Shown here in pieces: positions 1 through 7,473 of a stretch of 13,325 nucleotides of DNA (positions are counted from its first letter, which is position 1; every line of letters starts with the position of its first letter). The stretch is taken from the NCBI GenBank assembly GCA_045222795.1, contig JBGUZF010000032.1, forward strand, positions 1 through 13,325. Reading direction: 5' to 3'. The notes beneath the pieces are model-generated. The model searched no databases. It was given only the letters and a program-made list of their open reading frames with translations, and had not been told where the DNA came from. Made by a program: the position numbers and the translations under genes. Origin of the DNA: Colimorpha sp045222795. Its GTDB lineage: Bacteria; Bacteroidota; Bacteroidia; Bacteroidales; P3.

Positions 1-1
1 C

Positions 2-1213
2 ACGGCGCCGCGCGACACGCTGCGTGGCTACGGGACGACGAACCGGCAGTTCACACGGGCATTCTCGCACTCGATAGAGCCGATAGGCTTGATGGTCCGC
101 AACGGATTGTATTACCTCAACCCGTACAACACGAGCGACACGATATGGTGTTCGGCCATTACATACGATACGATATCGGTGTTTACCCACCCCTATTTGA
201 CGGTTACTGGCGACACCGTTGTGTGCCAAGGCAGTCAGACCCATGTCATAGTGGATGCCCCGCGTAATCCCGGCAGCACATATCAGTGGTCGCGCGACTA
301 TGGTGTCATCAGCGGCGGCATACCAGCCGGCAGTCTTCTGCAGGTGACGCCGTATGCCGACACTTCGGTGTACTATGTGAGGGTGACGAGCCCCGAAAAC
401 TGTGTGGCATGGGACAGCGTGCATGCCTACCTGGTGCGTCCGCAGCTGGCGATGAGTCCCGAGGAAGGCCTTATTTGCCCGGGCGACACTGTGATACTCA
501 CGGGCTCTGCCGCCGACCACTATACATGGTCAGCCTCACCGGCCGACCCGTCGCTCAACGGGCAGCAGGGCAACGCAGTGGTGTATGTGCGGCCGAACAG
601 CACCACGACGTACACGATGGTAGGTCACGGCACCAATGACTGCAACGCCTCGCCGTTGAGCAAGACGGTGACGGTGCGTCCGATGCCTGTGCCCACGATA
701 TCGACGACGCCCGGCTATGTGGATCCTGACGACCCGACGGTGGTGCTGCGGGATGTGTCGCCCAACGGCGTGACGACGCTGTGGGTGTTCGACGACGGCT
801 CGCAGTCAACGGGACGTGAGGTGACGCACACGTTCGAAGAAGCCGTGGGCAGCGACTCGGTGTTTGTGAGGCTGGTGTCTGGCAACGTGCTGAACTGCGA
901 GGCGAGCCGCCGCTTCGGCATACCGGTGATTCTCTTCACGGCGTGGTTCCCGAACATCTTCACCCCCGGCACCGAGGACGACAACGCCACGTTCCGCCTG
1001 TTCAGCCTGAACGAATACGAGAATTTCCACATATACATCTACGACCGTCACGGACAGCTGATGTTCGAGAGTGACGACCCCAAATTTGAATGGGACGGCA
1101 CGCACAATGGCCAGTCCTGCCCCCAGGGAGCCTATGTGTATGTGTGCAACTACCGCAAACCGTTGACCAACACGCCCAACTCAATCACGGGCTCTGTCAC
1201 CCTGATAAGGTAA
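2..1213 (+). CDS. Large surface protein with type B T9SS sorting domain (5'-partial)
   Basis: The frame is open from base 2 and ends at TAA 1211-1213, so only the last 403 residues are visible and the start lies outside the window. Visible residues about 67-147 and 149-227 look like two Ig-like/CHU-type modules, each with a paired-cysteine, T-Y-x-W/V-x-V style beta pattern. Residues about 231-309 resemble a PKD-like domain (WVFDDGSQS followed by VTHTFEEAGS-type strands). Residues about 316-403 match the gliding-motility-associated C-terminal domain: FPNIFTPG, then IYIYDRHGQLMFES, EWDGTHNGQ, PQGAYVYVCNY and a final GSVTLIR. Known of the family: this domain directs export by the T9SS and surface display or release. 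The specific role (adhesin or other) cannot be told from this fragment. The stop overlaps the recQ start by one base (TAATG). Confidence 0.88.
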   Translation, partial: TAPRDTLRGYGTTNRQFTRAFSHSIEPIGLMVRNGLYYLNPYNTSDTIWCSAITYDTISVFTHPYLTVTGDTVVCQGSQTHVIVDAPRNPGSTYQWSRDYGVISGGIPAGSLLQVTPYADTSVYYVRVTSPENCVAWDSVHAYLVRPQLAMSPEEGLICPGDTVILTGSAADHYTWSASPADPSLNGQQGNAVVYVRPNSTTTYTMVGHGTNDCNASPLSKTVTVRPMPVPTISTTPGYVDPDDPTVVLRDVSPNGVTTLWVFDDGSQSTGREVTHTFEEAVGSDSVFVRLVSGNVLNCEASRRFGIPVILFTAWFPNIFTPGTEDDNATFRLFSLNEYENFHIYIYDRHGQLMFESDDPKFEWDGTHNGQSCPQGAYVYVCNYRKPLTNTPNSITGSVTLIR

Positions 1214-3102
1214 TGGCTGACAAACTCTCTCTCCTGAAGCGTTACTGGGGCCATACCGCTTTCCGCCCCTTGCAGGAGGAGATTATAGACTCTGTGCTGG
1301 AGGGCAACGACACTATGGCGTTGCTGCCCACAGGAGGAGGAAAGACCCTCTGCTATCAGCTACCCGCGCTGATGGCAGAGGGTCTCTGCTTGGTGGTGTC
1401 GCCGCTGATAGCGCTGATGAAGGACCAGGTGCAGCAGCTGAACGACCGAAAGCTCAAAGCCGCCTGCATTGTGTCTGGCATGAGCCGCACGGATGCCTCT
1501 GCCGTGCTGTCGAGCTGTCTGTGCGGCACGGTGAAGTTCCTCTATGTGTCGCCAGAGCGACTGCAGCAGCGCATGTTCATCGAACATTTCCGTCAGATGA
1601 AGGTGTGTCTCATCGCCGTCGACGAGGCACACTGTGTGTCGCAGTGGGGCTACGACTTCCGACCGCCCTACCTGCAGATTGCCACCATCAGGGAGTATCA
1701 TCCCGAGGTGCCGCTGATAGCGCTCACCGCTACGGCGACGCCTGCGGTGGTGGAGGATATCAAGCAGCGCCTGACGATGCGACAGCCGCGCCATTTCCAG
1801 TCGTCGTTCGCCCGCGCCAACCTCTGCTATTCGGTGGCCTACTACGACAACAAGATTGCGCGCCTGCTGCGCATAGTGAAGGGCACCGACGGATGCGGCA
1901 TCGTCTATACCCGCAGCCGCCGCGCCACCCAGCAGGTGGCCGACCAGCTGAACGCCGAAGGTATCGCCGCCGCCTACTATCATGCCGGCCTCGAGGCCCG
2001 CGAGCGCGACAGGCGCCAGCTCCTCTGGATGCAGGACCGCTGCCGCGTGATGGTGGCCACCAACGCCTTCGGTATGGGTATCGACAAGCCCGACGTGCGT
2101 TTCGTGGTACACATGGATGTGCCCGACTCGCTGGAGGCCTATTTCCAGGAAGCAGGCCGCGCCGGAAGGGACGGAAAGCCTGCCGACGCGGTGCTGCTCT
2201 GCGGTTCGGCCGACGGCGCCAACCTCGAGCACCATTTCGAGAACGACTTCCCGACGCTTAAATATATCCGCAACGCCTACCGCGCCCTGTGCAACTACTA
2301 CCAGATACCTATGGGCAGCGGAGCCGACAGCAGCTTCGACTTCCAGCTCGAGGAGGTGTGCGGCAGCTACGGTTTTTATGTTCGCGACTTCTACAGCGCC
2401 TGCCGCTTCCTTGAACGCGCCGGCCTGGTGGCGTTGCCCGACAGGGAGGATGCCTATTCGACGCTGCACGTCACCGTGGGGCGCGACGAGCTCTACCGCC
2501 TGCAGGTGAACAACCTGCCGCTCGGCAACCTGCTGCAGGTGCTCATGCGCATGTACCCGGGCCTGCTCAGCGAACCGGTGCCCGTCGACGAACGCAAGAT
2601 AGCGACGCGCAGCATGCTCGATGTCGGCGACGTGCGTGCTATGCTGTTCCAGCTGCAGGCGATGCATGTGGCCGAATACCGTCCGCGACCCACCAAGCCG
2701 CAGATAGTCTTCACCTCGCCGCGTGTCGACGAGCGCGACATATCCTTCAGCGAGATAGAATACGACAGCCTTAAGGAGGCGGCGCGTCAGCGGCTCGACG
2801 CCGTGAAGGCTTATATTGGCAACACCACAGAGTGCCGCAGCCGTCAGCTGCTGGCCTACTTCGGTGAGACCGAAGGGGTGTGCGACTGCGGGCGTTGCGA
2901 CGTGTGCCTGAAGAACAACAGGAGAGACGCCGATGTGGCGGCGGCGGTGATAGAAGAACTGAAGCGCGGGAGGCTGTCGCCGCAGGCGTTGCAGCAACTG
3001 CTGGAGAGCAAGGGCTATCGCGATGTTGTGGAGACGGTGCGCGAATTGCTCGACCGCAAGGTTGTCTATCTCGACCCGAACATGCTGCTCAGCCTCTCGT
3101 AG
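1213..3102 (+). CDS. recQ: ATP-dependent DNA helicase RecQ
   Basis: A 629-residue superfamily 2 3'-5' DNA helicase of recombination and repair. The Walker A motif LLPTGGGKT is at residues 37-45, DEAH at 137-140, TATAT (motif III) at 172-176, FGMGIDKPDVR (motif V) at about 286-296, and QEAGRAGRDG (motif VI) at 312-321. The RecQ zinc site follows at C541, C559, C562 and C565 (with C557 nearby), then a short winged-helix-like tail. No HRDC domain is evident, so this resembles the shorter of the RecQ types found in Bacteroidota. The ATG at 1213 was chosen because the protein aligns from MADKLSLLKRYWGHTAFRPLQ. An upstream in-frame ATG at 1090 would only translate the T9SS gene in another frame. 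The TAATG junction suggests translational coupling to the upstream gene. The last 37 bases overlap the convergent maf gene. Confidence 0.96.
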   Translation: MADKLSLLKRYWGHTAFRPLQEEIIDSVLEGNDTMALLPTGGGKTLCYQLPALMAEGLCLVVSPLIALMKDQVQQLNDRKLKAACIVSGMSRTDASAVLSSCLCGTVKFLYVSPERLQQRMFIEHFRQMKVCLIAVDEAHCVSQWGYDFRPPYLQIATIREYHPEVPLIALTATATPAVVEDIKQRLTMRQPRHFQSSFARANLCYSVAYYDNKIARLLRIVKGTDGCGIVYTRSRRATQQVADQLNAEGIAAAYYHAGLEARERDRRQLLWMQDRCRVMVATNAFGMGIDKPDVRFVVHMDVPDSLEAYFQEAGRAGRDGKPADAVLLCGSADGANLEHHFENDFPTLKYIRNAYRALCNYYQIPMGSGADSSFDFQLEEVCGSYGFYVRDFYSACRFLERAGLVALPDREDAYSTLHVTVGRDELYRLQVNNLPLGNLLQVLMRMYPGLLSEPVPVDERKIATRSMLDVGDVRAMLFQLQAMHVAEYRPRPTKPQIVFTSPRVDERDISFSEIEYDSLKEAARQRLDAVKAYIGNTTECRSRQLLAYFGETEGVCDCGRCDVCLKNNRRDADVAAAVIEELKRGRLSPQALQQLLESKGYRDVVETVRELLDRKVVYLDPNMLLSLS

Positions 3103-3638
3103 AGCCGCGCCACGGGAAGTCCCATGACGTTATAGTAGCAGCCCTCGATGCGGCTGATGCCAATCATCCCTATCCATTCCTGAATGCCGTAGGAGCCTGC
3201 CTTGTCGTAAGGGCGGTAGGTGTCGACGTAGTAGTCGATGTCGGCGTCCGACAGCGTGCGGAAGAAGACGTCGGTGCTTTCGGTGAAGGAGGTCTCTTTG
3301 TTTTTGGAGCGCAGGCATACGCCTGTGTAGACGGTGTGCTTGTCACCCGAGAGCTTGTGGAGCATAGCCACCGCCTCGTTTCGGTCGGCGGGCTTGCCGA
3401 GCACCTGTCCGTTGTGCACCACTACGGTGTCGGCCGTCACCAGCACCTCGTCGTCCTTAAGGTTCTCTGCGGGATAGGCGGCCGCCTTGCGGCGCGCCAG
3501 GTATTCGGCCACCTCGCCGGCGGGCAGGGGAGAGGAGAGGTGCTCGTCGGTGTCGAGGGTGATATAATCTACAGGGTAGCCCAGCTGCGACAAGAGCTGT
3601 CGGCGGCGGGGCGATTTGGAAGCCAGCAGGAGTCTCAC
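3066..3638 (-). CDS. maf: Maf-family nucleotide pyrophosphatase (dTTPase/UTPase type)
   Basis: A 190-residue Maf protein, the usual length. Maf enzymes hydrolyse non-canonical or pyrimidine nucleoside triphosphates to monophosphates in the cytoplasm and have been linked to septum formation. SxSPRR is at residues 7-12 (LLLASKSPRR), ADTVV at 69-73 with the presumed catalytic Asp70, GKP at 81-83, DKAGSYGIQ at 145-153 and NVMGLP at 170-175. DKAGSYGIQ suggests the YhdE-like dTTP/UTP subgroup (inference). The start is taken as GTG at 3636-3638: it gives the canonical N-terminus and overlaps the TGA of the MORN gene as GTGA. A longer reading from 3704 adds a non-homologous 22-residue extension. AAGGAGG lies just upstream of the GTG. 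This is the last gene of a four-gene minus-strand operon. It ends at TAG 3066-3068, inside the 3' end of recQ. Confidence 0.95.
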   Translation of the reverse strand: MRLLLASKSPRRRQLLSQLGYPVDYITLDTDEHLSSPLPAGEVAEYLARRKAAAYPAENLKDDEVLVTADTVVVHNGQVLGKPADRNEAVAMLHKLSGDKHTVYTGVCLRSKNKETSFTESTDVFFRTLSDADIDYYVDTYRPYDKAGSYGIQEWIGMIGISRIEGCYYNVMGLPVARLYERLSSMFGSR

Positions 3639-4777
3639 TTCACCTCCTTGCCGGCTTTGAACTTGGCTTGGTAGACAACACGGCCGCCGTCGTACCACAC
3701 CCATTTGCCTTCCTTCTCGCCGGCCGAGAAAGCGCCTTTCTCCACAGGGGCGCCCGAGTCGTTGAAGCGCTCGTACTTGCCGTCGAGGAGGCCGTCGTTG
3801 AAGTTCTGGCGCAGCTCAATCTTGCCGTTGGGGAAGTAGCGCACCTCCTCGCCGTCCTTCACGTCCTCGGTGTAGTGTATGATGTAGCGGGTGGCGCCGT
3901 CGTCGTAGAGACCGCGCCATTCGCCGTTCTTCAGACCGTTATGGAAGTCACCGTAGTAGTCGATCTTGCCGTCCTCGTACCAGGCTGTCCAGCGGCCCTC
4001 CTCCATATCGTCCATATACTCGCCCTCGTGGAGCTTCTTGCCGCTCTCGTACCAGGTGGTCCATACACCCTCGCGCTTGCCGTTTCGGTAGTTGCCCTCG
4101 CGCCAGCGCTCACCGGTCTCGTAGTAGTAGGTCCAGCGTCCTATCTCCTTGCCGCCGGCGTAGGAGCCCGAAATGCCGAGCTTGCCGTTGGTACGCCAGT
4201 AGAAGGTCCAGGCGCCGTCCTGGTCGCCGTTGACCATCGAGCCTTCCATATCCTTGAGGCCTTTGTCGGTCCACCAGATGGCGTGACCCTGCAGCTCGTT
4301 GTCTTTGTATTGTCCTTTGAACTTCACCTTGCCGTTCTCGTGCCACTGTGTGGTGGCCCCTTCGCGGCTGCCGCGCACATAGGTTATCTCCTCCTCGGTC
4401 TGACCGTTGGCGTACCACGAGCGGTAGAGCCCGTTGCGCTTGCCGTCCTGCACGGCCACCTCGCTCTTGAGGTCGCCGTTGCGGTGCCAGCTGCGGCTGA
4501 CGCCCGTCGTGTAGCACTCTTCGGCCATCTTGCTGCCGTCGTCGTAGTAGTATACCCAGGTGCCCGTCTTGCGGCCGTTGTCGTAGGAACCCTTCTGCGA
4601 CACCTGTCCGGTGGGGTACCACCAGGTCCATGCGTCGGTGCGTTTGCCGGCGGCGTTGAGGGTGCCTTCCACCGACGCCTGGTTGGAGCCGGCATAGGTC
4701 TTGCGGTACTGGGTCTGGGCCTGCGCTGCGGTAGCGAAGATGATGCAGGCTAAGAGTAGGGTGCTGTATCTTTTCAT
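3635..4777 (-). CDS. Secreted MORN-repeat protein
   Basis: A 380-residue protein with an N-terminal signal peptide (residues 1 to about 20, hydrophobic LLLACIIFATAAQA ending AQA). The rest, about residues 48-376, is roughly 14 tandem MORN_2-like repeats of 23-24 residues with consensus W-x-x-(W/Y)-Y-x-x-G-(K/Q)-x-x-x-x-G-x-Y-x-x-G-x-x-x-G. The second unit is shortened to about 20 residues (around 72-91). Homologues are often auto-named 'toxin-antitoxin system YwqK family antitoxin'. Nothing here supports a toxin-antitoxin role, because it has a signal peptide and no toxin partner. It is probably a periplasmic or surface repeat scaffold; its ligand is unknown. It starts 10 nt after the DUF4270 stop and its TGA overlaps the maf GTG, so it is an operon member. 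No SD is obvious at its own start. Confidence 0.88.
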   Translation of the reverse strand: MKRYSTLLLACIIFATAAQAQTQYRKTYAGSNQASVEGTLNAAGKRTDAWTWWYPTGQVSQKGSYDNGRKTGTWVYYYDDGSKMAEECYTTGVSRSWHRNGDLKSEVAVQDGKRNGLYRSWYANGQTEEEITYVRGSREGATTQWHENGKVKFKGQYKDNELQGHAIWWTDKGLKDMEGSMVNGDQDGAWTFYWRTNGKLGISGSYAGGKEIGRWTYYYETGERWREGNYRNGKREGVWTTWYESGKKLHEGEYMDDMEEGRWTAWYEDGKIDYYGDFHNGLKNGEWRGLYDDGATRYIIHYTEDVKDGEEVRYFPNGKIELRQNFNDGLLDGKYERFNDSGAPVEKGAFSAGEKEGKWVWYDGGRVVYQAKFKAGKEVK

Positions 4778-4787
4778 GATGACTGTG

Positions 4788-6041
4788 TTATTTTTCTGTC
4801 GAAGGTTCGGTATAGGTGATAACTATCTTGGCGGGGTTGGCGGCAGAGGTGCCGTTGAGGATGGTGCGTGCACCGGGGGTGCGGCGCGAATAGTAGAGCA
4901 TCAGGCGGGTGCCGTAGTCGGTGCCGCCGTTGGCGTGCAGGAGGTGTTGCAGGTGCAGCGTGACGCGCAGACGGTAGCTGTTGGTGCTGCTCTGATAGCC
5001 GCCATCGCCACCCTGATAGTAGCGCTGGTCGGACACCTGCGTCACCGTGCCGTCGCTGGCATAGCCGTAGGCCACCAGCGAGTCGGGCTGTATGGAGGGT
5101 GCGTCGTCGGCCAGGGGCAGCAGCAGCTCGGCATAGTGTATTTCGGCCATCGGGTGTGCGGCGTGGAAGGCGCGCAGCATGCTGTCGAATCGGACCACCA
5201 CGTTGTATCCGCCGTAGGGCTCGAGATAGAGTTTCTCGCTGCCGCCGATGCTGTCGGCGCCGGCCACCAGCGAGCCTGCATAGTCGTGCTCATAGTGCAT
5301 GAACCGTTTGGCTCCCGAGCCCACCACGAAGACATACTGCGACTGTACGGTGTCGTCGTTGTAGTGGTAGTAGGCCGTCAGGCGTGTCTGTGTGGCCGCG
5401 AAGTTGAAGGCCACAATGCCGGTGTCGGAGTCGTCGGCAATCACGCGAATGCGCAGACCTTTCGCCGAGGCGAGGAATTCTTCGCTCGTGGCGTTCTGTG
5501 CCAGCAGGGACTCTATGCCGTTCAGGGGGAAGCGTATGACGGTGTCGGTGGGGCTGATGGTGACGGTGTTGTCGAAGTACTTGACGCCCTCCCTCACCGC
5601 GAGGGTGTTGAAGCCGTAGTAGGTGGTGTCGGTCACCAACTCTTCGGCCAGAGGCATTATCTCGAAGTGGATGTTGCGGCTCTGGTCGCCGCCGGGGAAC
5701 ACGGCGTCTTTCACCAGGCAGAGCACCGCCGAGTCGATGGTGGCGCCGCCGAGGCTCAGCCCCTGGTCGTCGCTCTGCAGCGTTATCTGTGTGTAGATAG
5801 AGGCCGTCATCTTGCCGAAGGTGGGGTCGGCATACCAGCCTACGATGTTGTACACGCCGCCGGTGGAGGCTATCGAGTCGTCGCGGAGGCTGTAAGCTAG
5901 GTCGGCGTAGAGGGTGTCGGTCTTGCCGTTGTAGATGGTGGAGGGGTCCACGAGGTTGACGCCGAGGTCCGACTCTTCGGGGTTGCACCCGGCAATCAGC
6001 AGTGTCAGTAAAGCCACGAGGGCTGTGAGTGTTCTTTTCAT
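4788..6041 (-). CDS. DUF4270 family lipoprotein
   Basis: A 417-residue protein. Its N-terminus is a lipoprotein signal (MKRTLTALVALLTLLIAGC) with lipobox L-I-A-G-C and lipidated Cys19. The mature part begins NPEESDLGVNLVDPS, typical of DUF4270, followed by a long beta-rich domain with sections such as SLGGATIDSAVLCL, TVIRFPLNGIES and LRIRVIADDSDTGIVAFN. DUF4270 proteins are Bacteroidota lipoproteins of unknown function and are often encoded next to the GT5-like gene found here. The ATG at 6039-6041 directly abuts the TAA of that gene (6042-6044), so the two are almost certainly co-transcribed. The location (periplasm-facing or surface lipoprotein) is inferred; substrate or partner is unknown. 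Confidence 0.9.
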   Translation of the reverse strand: MKRTLTALVALLTLLIAGCNPEESDLGVNLVDPSTIYNGKTDTLYADLAYSLRDDSIASTGGVYNIVGWYADPTFGKMTASIYTQITLQSDDQGLSLGGATIDSAVLCLVKDAVFPGGDQSRNIHFEIMPLAEELVTDTTYYGFNTLAVREGVKYFDNTVTISPTDTVIRFPLNGIESLLAQNATSEEFLASAKGLRIRVIADDSDTGIVAFNFAATQTRLTAYYHYNDDTVQSQYVFVVGSGAKRFMHYEHDYAGSLVAGADSIGGSEKLYLEPYGGYNVVVRFDSMLRAFHAAHPMAEIHYAELLLPLADDAPSIQPDSLVAYGYASDGTVTQVSDQRYYQGGDGGYQSSTNSYRLRVTLHLQHLLHANGGTDYGTRLMLYYSRRTPGARTILNGTSAANPAKIVITYTEPSTEK

Positions 6042-6863
6042 TTAGTTGTCGATTCTTCCTATTAGCGAATCATAGAATTTGTTGATGCGGGTATAGAATT
6101 CGTCGCGGTCAGCGATGTAGTCGAGCACGCTGCGCTTGGTCTCCTTGGCGAAGGCCACCAGCTCGGGATTGGCGTTGGGCGAGCCTATGATGACGCCCTG
6201 CGAGTAGGTGATGGCCGATTTCATGAGGCCTATGTATGAGGTGTCGCCGTAGAGGCGCAGGTCTTTGGCGGTGGCGTTGTCGTTCTTCATCTTCCGCTCG
6301 AGGTCGCCGCCTATGGTGCCTTTGAAGCCGTCGTCCATAAGCGTTATCACCATCTTGGTGCCGCTGAAGAAGGCGTTCTCCTTGTTGATGCGGCGCAGGT
6401 AGAAGGGAATCATCGAGGTGAACCATCCGCAGAAGTTGATGAGGTGCGGCTGCCAGGCCAGCTTGCGCACGGCTTCCAGCGTTCCGCGGCCGAAGAAGAG
6501 CAGGCGCTCGTCGCTCATGTGGTCGAGGGTGCCGTCGGCCTTCGTGGCGCCGGGGGTGTTGGCGAAGTACTCCTCGTTGTCGATGAAGTACACCTGCATG
6601 CGCGCCGTCGGTATCGACCCCACCTTGATGATCAGCTGCCGGTCGCAGTTGTTCATGATGAGGTTCATGCCGCTGAGCCTTATCACCTCGTGCAACTGAT
6701 GCTTCCTCTCGGCCACATAGCTGAACTTGGGCATGAAAACCCTTATTTCACGGCCCATCTCTTGCGTCTTCGCGGGCAAATAGCGCCCCATCGTCGCAAG
6801 TTCACTTTCGGCGGAGAAAGGCATAATCTCCTGACTTACATATAGTATTCTCCCTTTTGCCAT
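6042..6863 (-). CDS. GT5 N-terminal-domain protein (glycogen/starch synthase-like, probably not a full enzyme)
   Basis: A 273-residue protein resembling only the N-terminal Rossmann half of glycogen/starch synthase (GT5): RILYVSQEIMPF at residues 5-16, RVFMPKFSYVAERKHQLHEV at 41-60, and VYFIDNEEYF at 91-100. Genuine GlgA is usually about 470-530 residues, with a second C-terminal lobe and a KxGGL ADP-glucose motif just after 'EI.P'. Here that segment reads SAESELATM (residues 17-25), and the second lobe is absent. Annotation pipelines call this family 'glycogen/starch synthase', but synthase activity is doubtful. The start is placed at ATG 6861-6863 (MAKGRILYVS). A reading from 6980 would add 39 residues encoded by the AT-rich promoter region. 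It is the first gene of the minus-strand operon, with a promoter at 6891-6921. Its stop abuts the DUF4270 ATG. Confidence 0.87.
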   Translation of the reverse strand: MAKGRILYVSQEIMPFSAESELATMGRYLPAKTQEMGREIRVFMPKFSYVAERKHQLHEVIRLSGMNLIMNNCDRQLIIKVGSIPTARMQVYFIDNEEYFANTPGATKADGTLDHMSDERLLFFGRGTLEAVRKLAWQPHLINFCGWFTSMIPFYLRRINKENAFFSGTKMVITLMDDGFKGTIGGDLERKMKNDNATAKDLRLYGDTSYIGLMKSAITYSQGVIIGSPNANPELVAFAKETKRSVLDYIADRDEFYTRINKFYDSLIGRIDN

Positions 6864-6890
6864 AAGCAATGGTGTATTATATATCCGATG

Positions 6891-6921
6891 CAAAATTACA
6901 AAAAAAATCTGATATGACAAA
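6891..6921 (-). promoter_or_regulatory. Bacteroidota-type promoter for the GT5-like/DUF4270/MORN/maf operon
   Basis: Read on the minus strand, TAATTTTG (plus 6891-6898) matches the -7 consensus TAnnTTTG. A TTTG (plus 6918-6921) lies 19 nt further upstream as the -33 element, the expected spacing. The -7 box ends 27 nt before the ATG at 6863. The region is strongly AT-rich against GC-rich surroundings. Confidence 0.7.
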
Positions 6922-6959
6922 ATTTGATTTTTTGTTTTCCGAAATTGAAAAAATAATTG

Positions 6960-6967
6960 TAACTTTG
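6960..6967 (+). promoter_or_regulatory. Promoter -7 element for recX-DUF3078
   Basis: TAACTTTG matches the -7 consensus TAnnTTTG, 29 nt before the recX ATG. The -33 element is weak: the nearest TTTG (6931-6934) is 25 nt upstream, longer than ideal. It is divergent from the promoter at 6891-6921, so the 133-bp region 6864-6996 carries both. Confidence 0.6.
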
Positions 6968-6996
6968 CATTTTGAAACAAACGACGGATTTACCAG

Positions 6997-7473
6997 ATGA
7001 AAAGTAGTAAGAAAATGATTGATAGTGCGTTGCTCGACAGGGCCCGGCGCTACTGTGCCCTTGCAGAGCAATGCGAGAGCGGCGTGAGGCAGAAGCTTGT
7101 CACCTGGGGCGCCGGAGCCGACGATGCCAACGCTGTGGTGGAATGCCTGCGCAGCGAAGGCTACCTCGACGACAAACGTTATGCCCGCGCCTACTGCGAG
7201 AGCAAGATGCTCCAACAAGGCTGGGGACGCCAGAAGGTGCTCTACCAGCTCCGCCTGAAACACCTGCCCAAAGAGGCCATCGACAGCGGTGTCGCCGTCG
7301 TCGACGACGAACGCTATTTCGAGATGCTCCGCGCCACCGCCGAGCGCAAGATGCAGGAACTGGGCCCCGACTTCACGCCCGACAACCAGCGCAAACTGGT
7401 GGCCTTCCTCACCTCCCGCGGCTTCACCTATGGCGAAATAAACAAAGTAATAACCAATATTCTAGAACAATGA
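6997..7473 (+). CDS. recX: RecX-family regulatory protein
   Basis: A 158-residue, mostly helical protein of usual RecX length. Family hallmarks are GYLDDKRYARAYCESKMLQQGWG at residues 55-77 (the D-D-x-R-(Y/F)-A core), GRQKVLYQLRLK at 77-88 with KEAID following, and RGFTYGEI at 141-148. RecX binds RecA filaments and modulates recombinase activity in the cytoplasm. No recA is visible here, so the link is by family only. The ATG at 6997 is the first in frame, 29 nt after a -7 box, and no Shine-Dalgarno is seen. Its TGA overlaps the next gene as ATGA, so the two are co-transcribed and probably translationally coupled. Confidence 0.92.
   Translation: MKSSKKMIDSALLDRARRYCALAEQCESGVRQKLVTWGAGADDANAVVECLRSEGYLDDKRYARAYCESKMLQQGWGRQKVLYQLRLKHLPKEAIDSGVAVVDDERYFEMLRATAERKMQELGPDFTPDNQRKLVAFLTSRGFTYGEINKVITNILEQ

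Noticed and set aside
1090..1212. Upstream extension of recQ to ATG 1090
   Set aside because: It would overlap the conserved end of the T9SS sorting domain in another frame. RecQ homology starts at 1213.
1360..2997. 545-codon open frame antisense to recQ
   Set aside because: It is complementary to an unmistakable recQ. The composition is His/Ala/Val/Gly-rich as expected of a GC-rich antisense frame, and it has no recognisable domain.
3635..4777. Toxin-antitoxin interpretation of the MORN-repeat gene
   Set aside because: The name comes from automated annotation of YwqK-like repeats. It has a signal peptide, no adjacent toxin, and sits in a conserved-style operon.
3668..5900. Long plus-strand open frames (3668-4753 and 4701-5900) opposite the MORN and DUF4270 genes
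   Set aside because: Low-complexity Val/Ala/Gly/Leu-rich mirror frames. The minus-strand genes have signal peptides, family domains and tight operon spacing.
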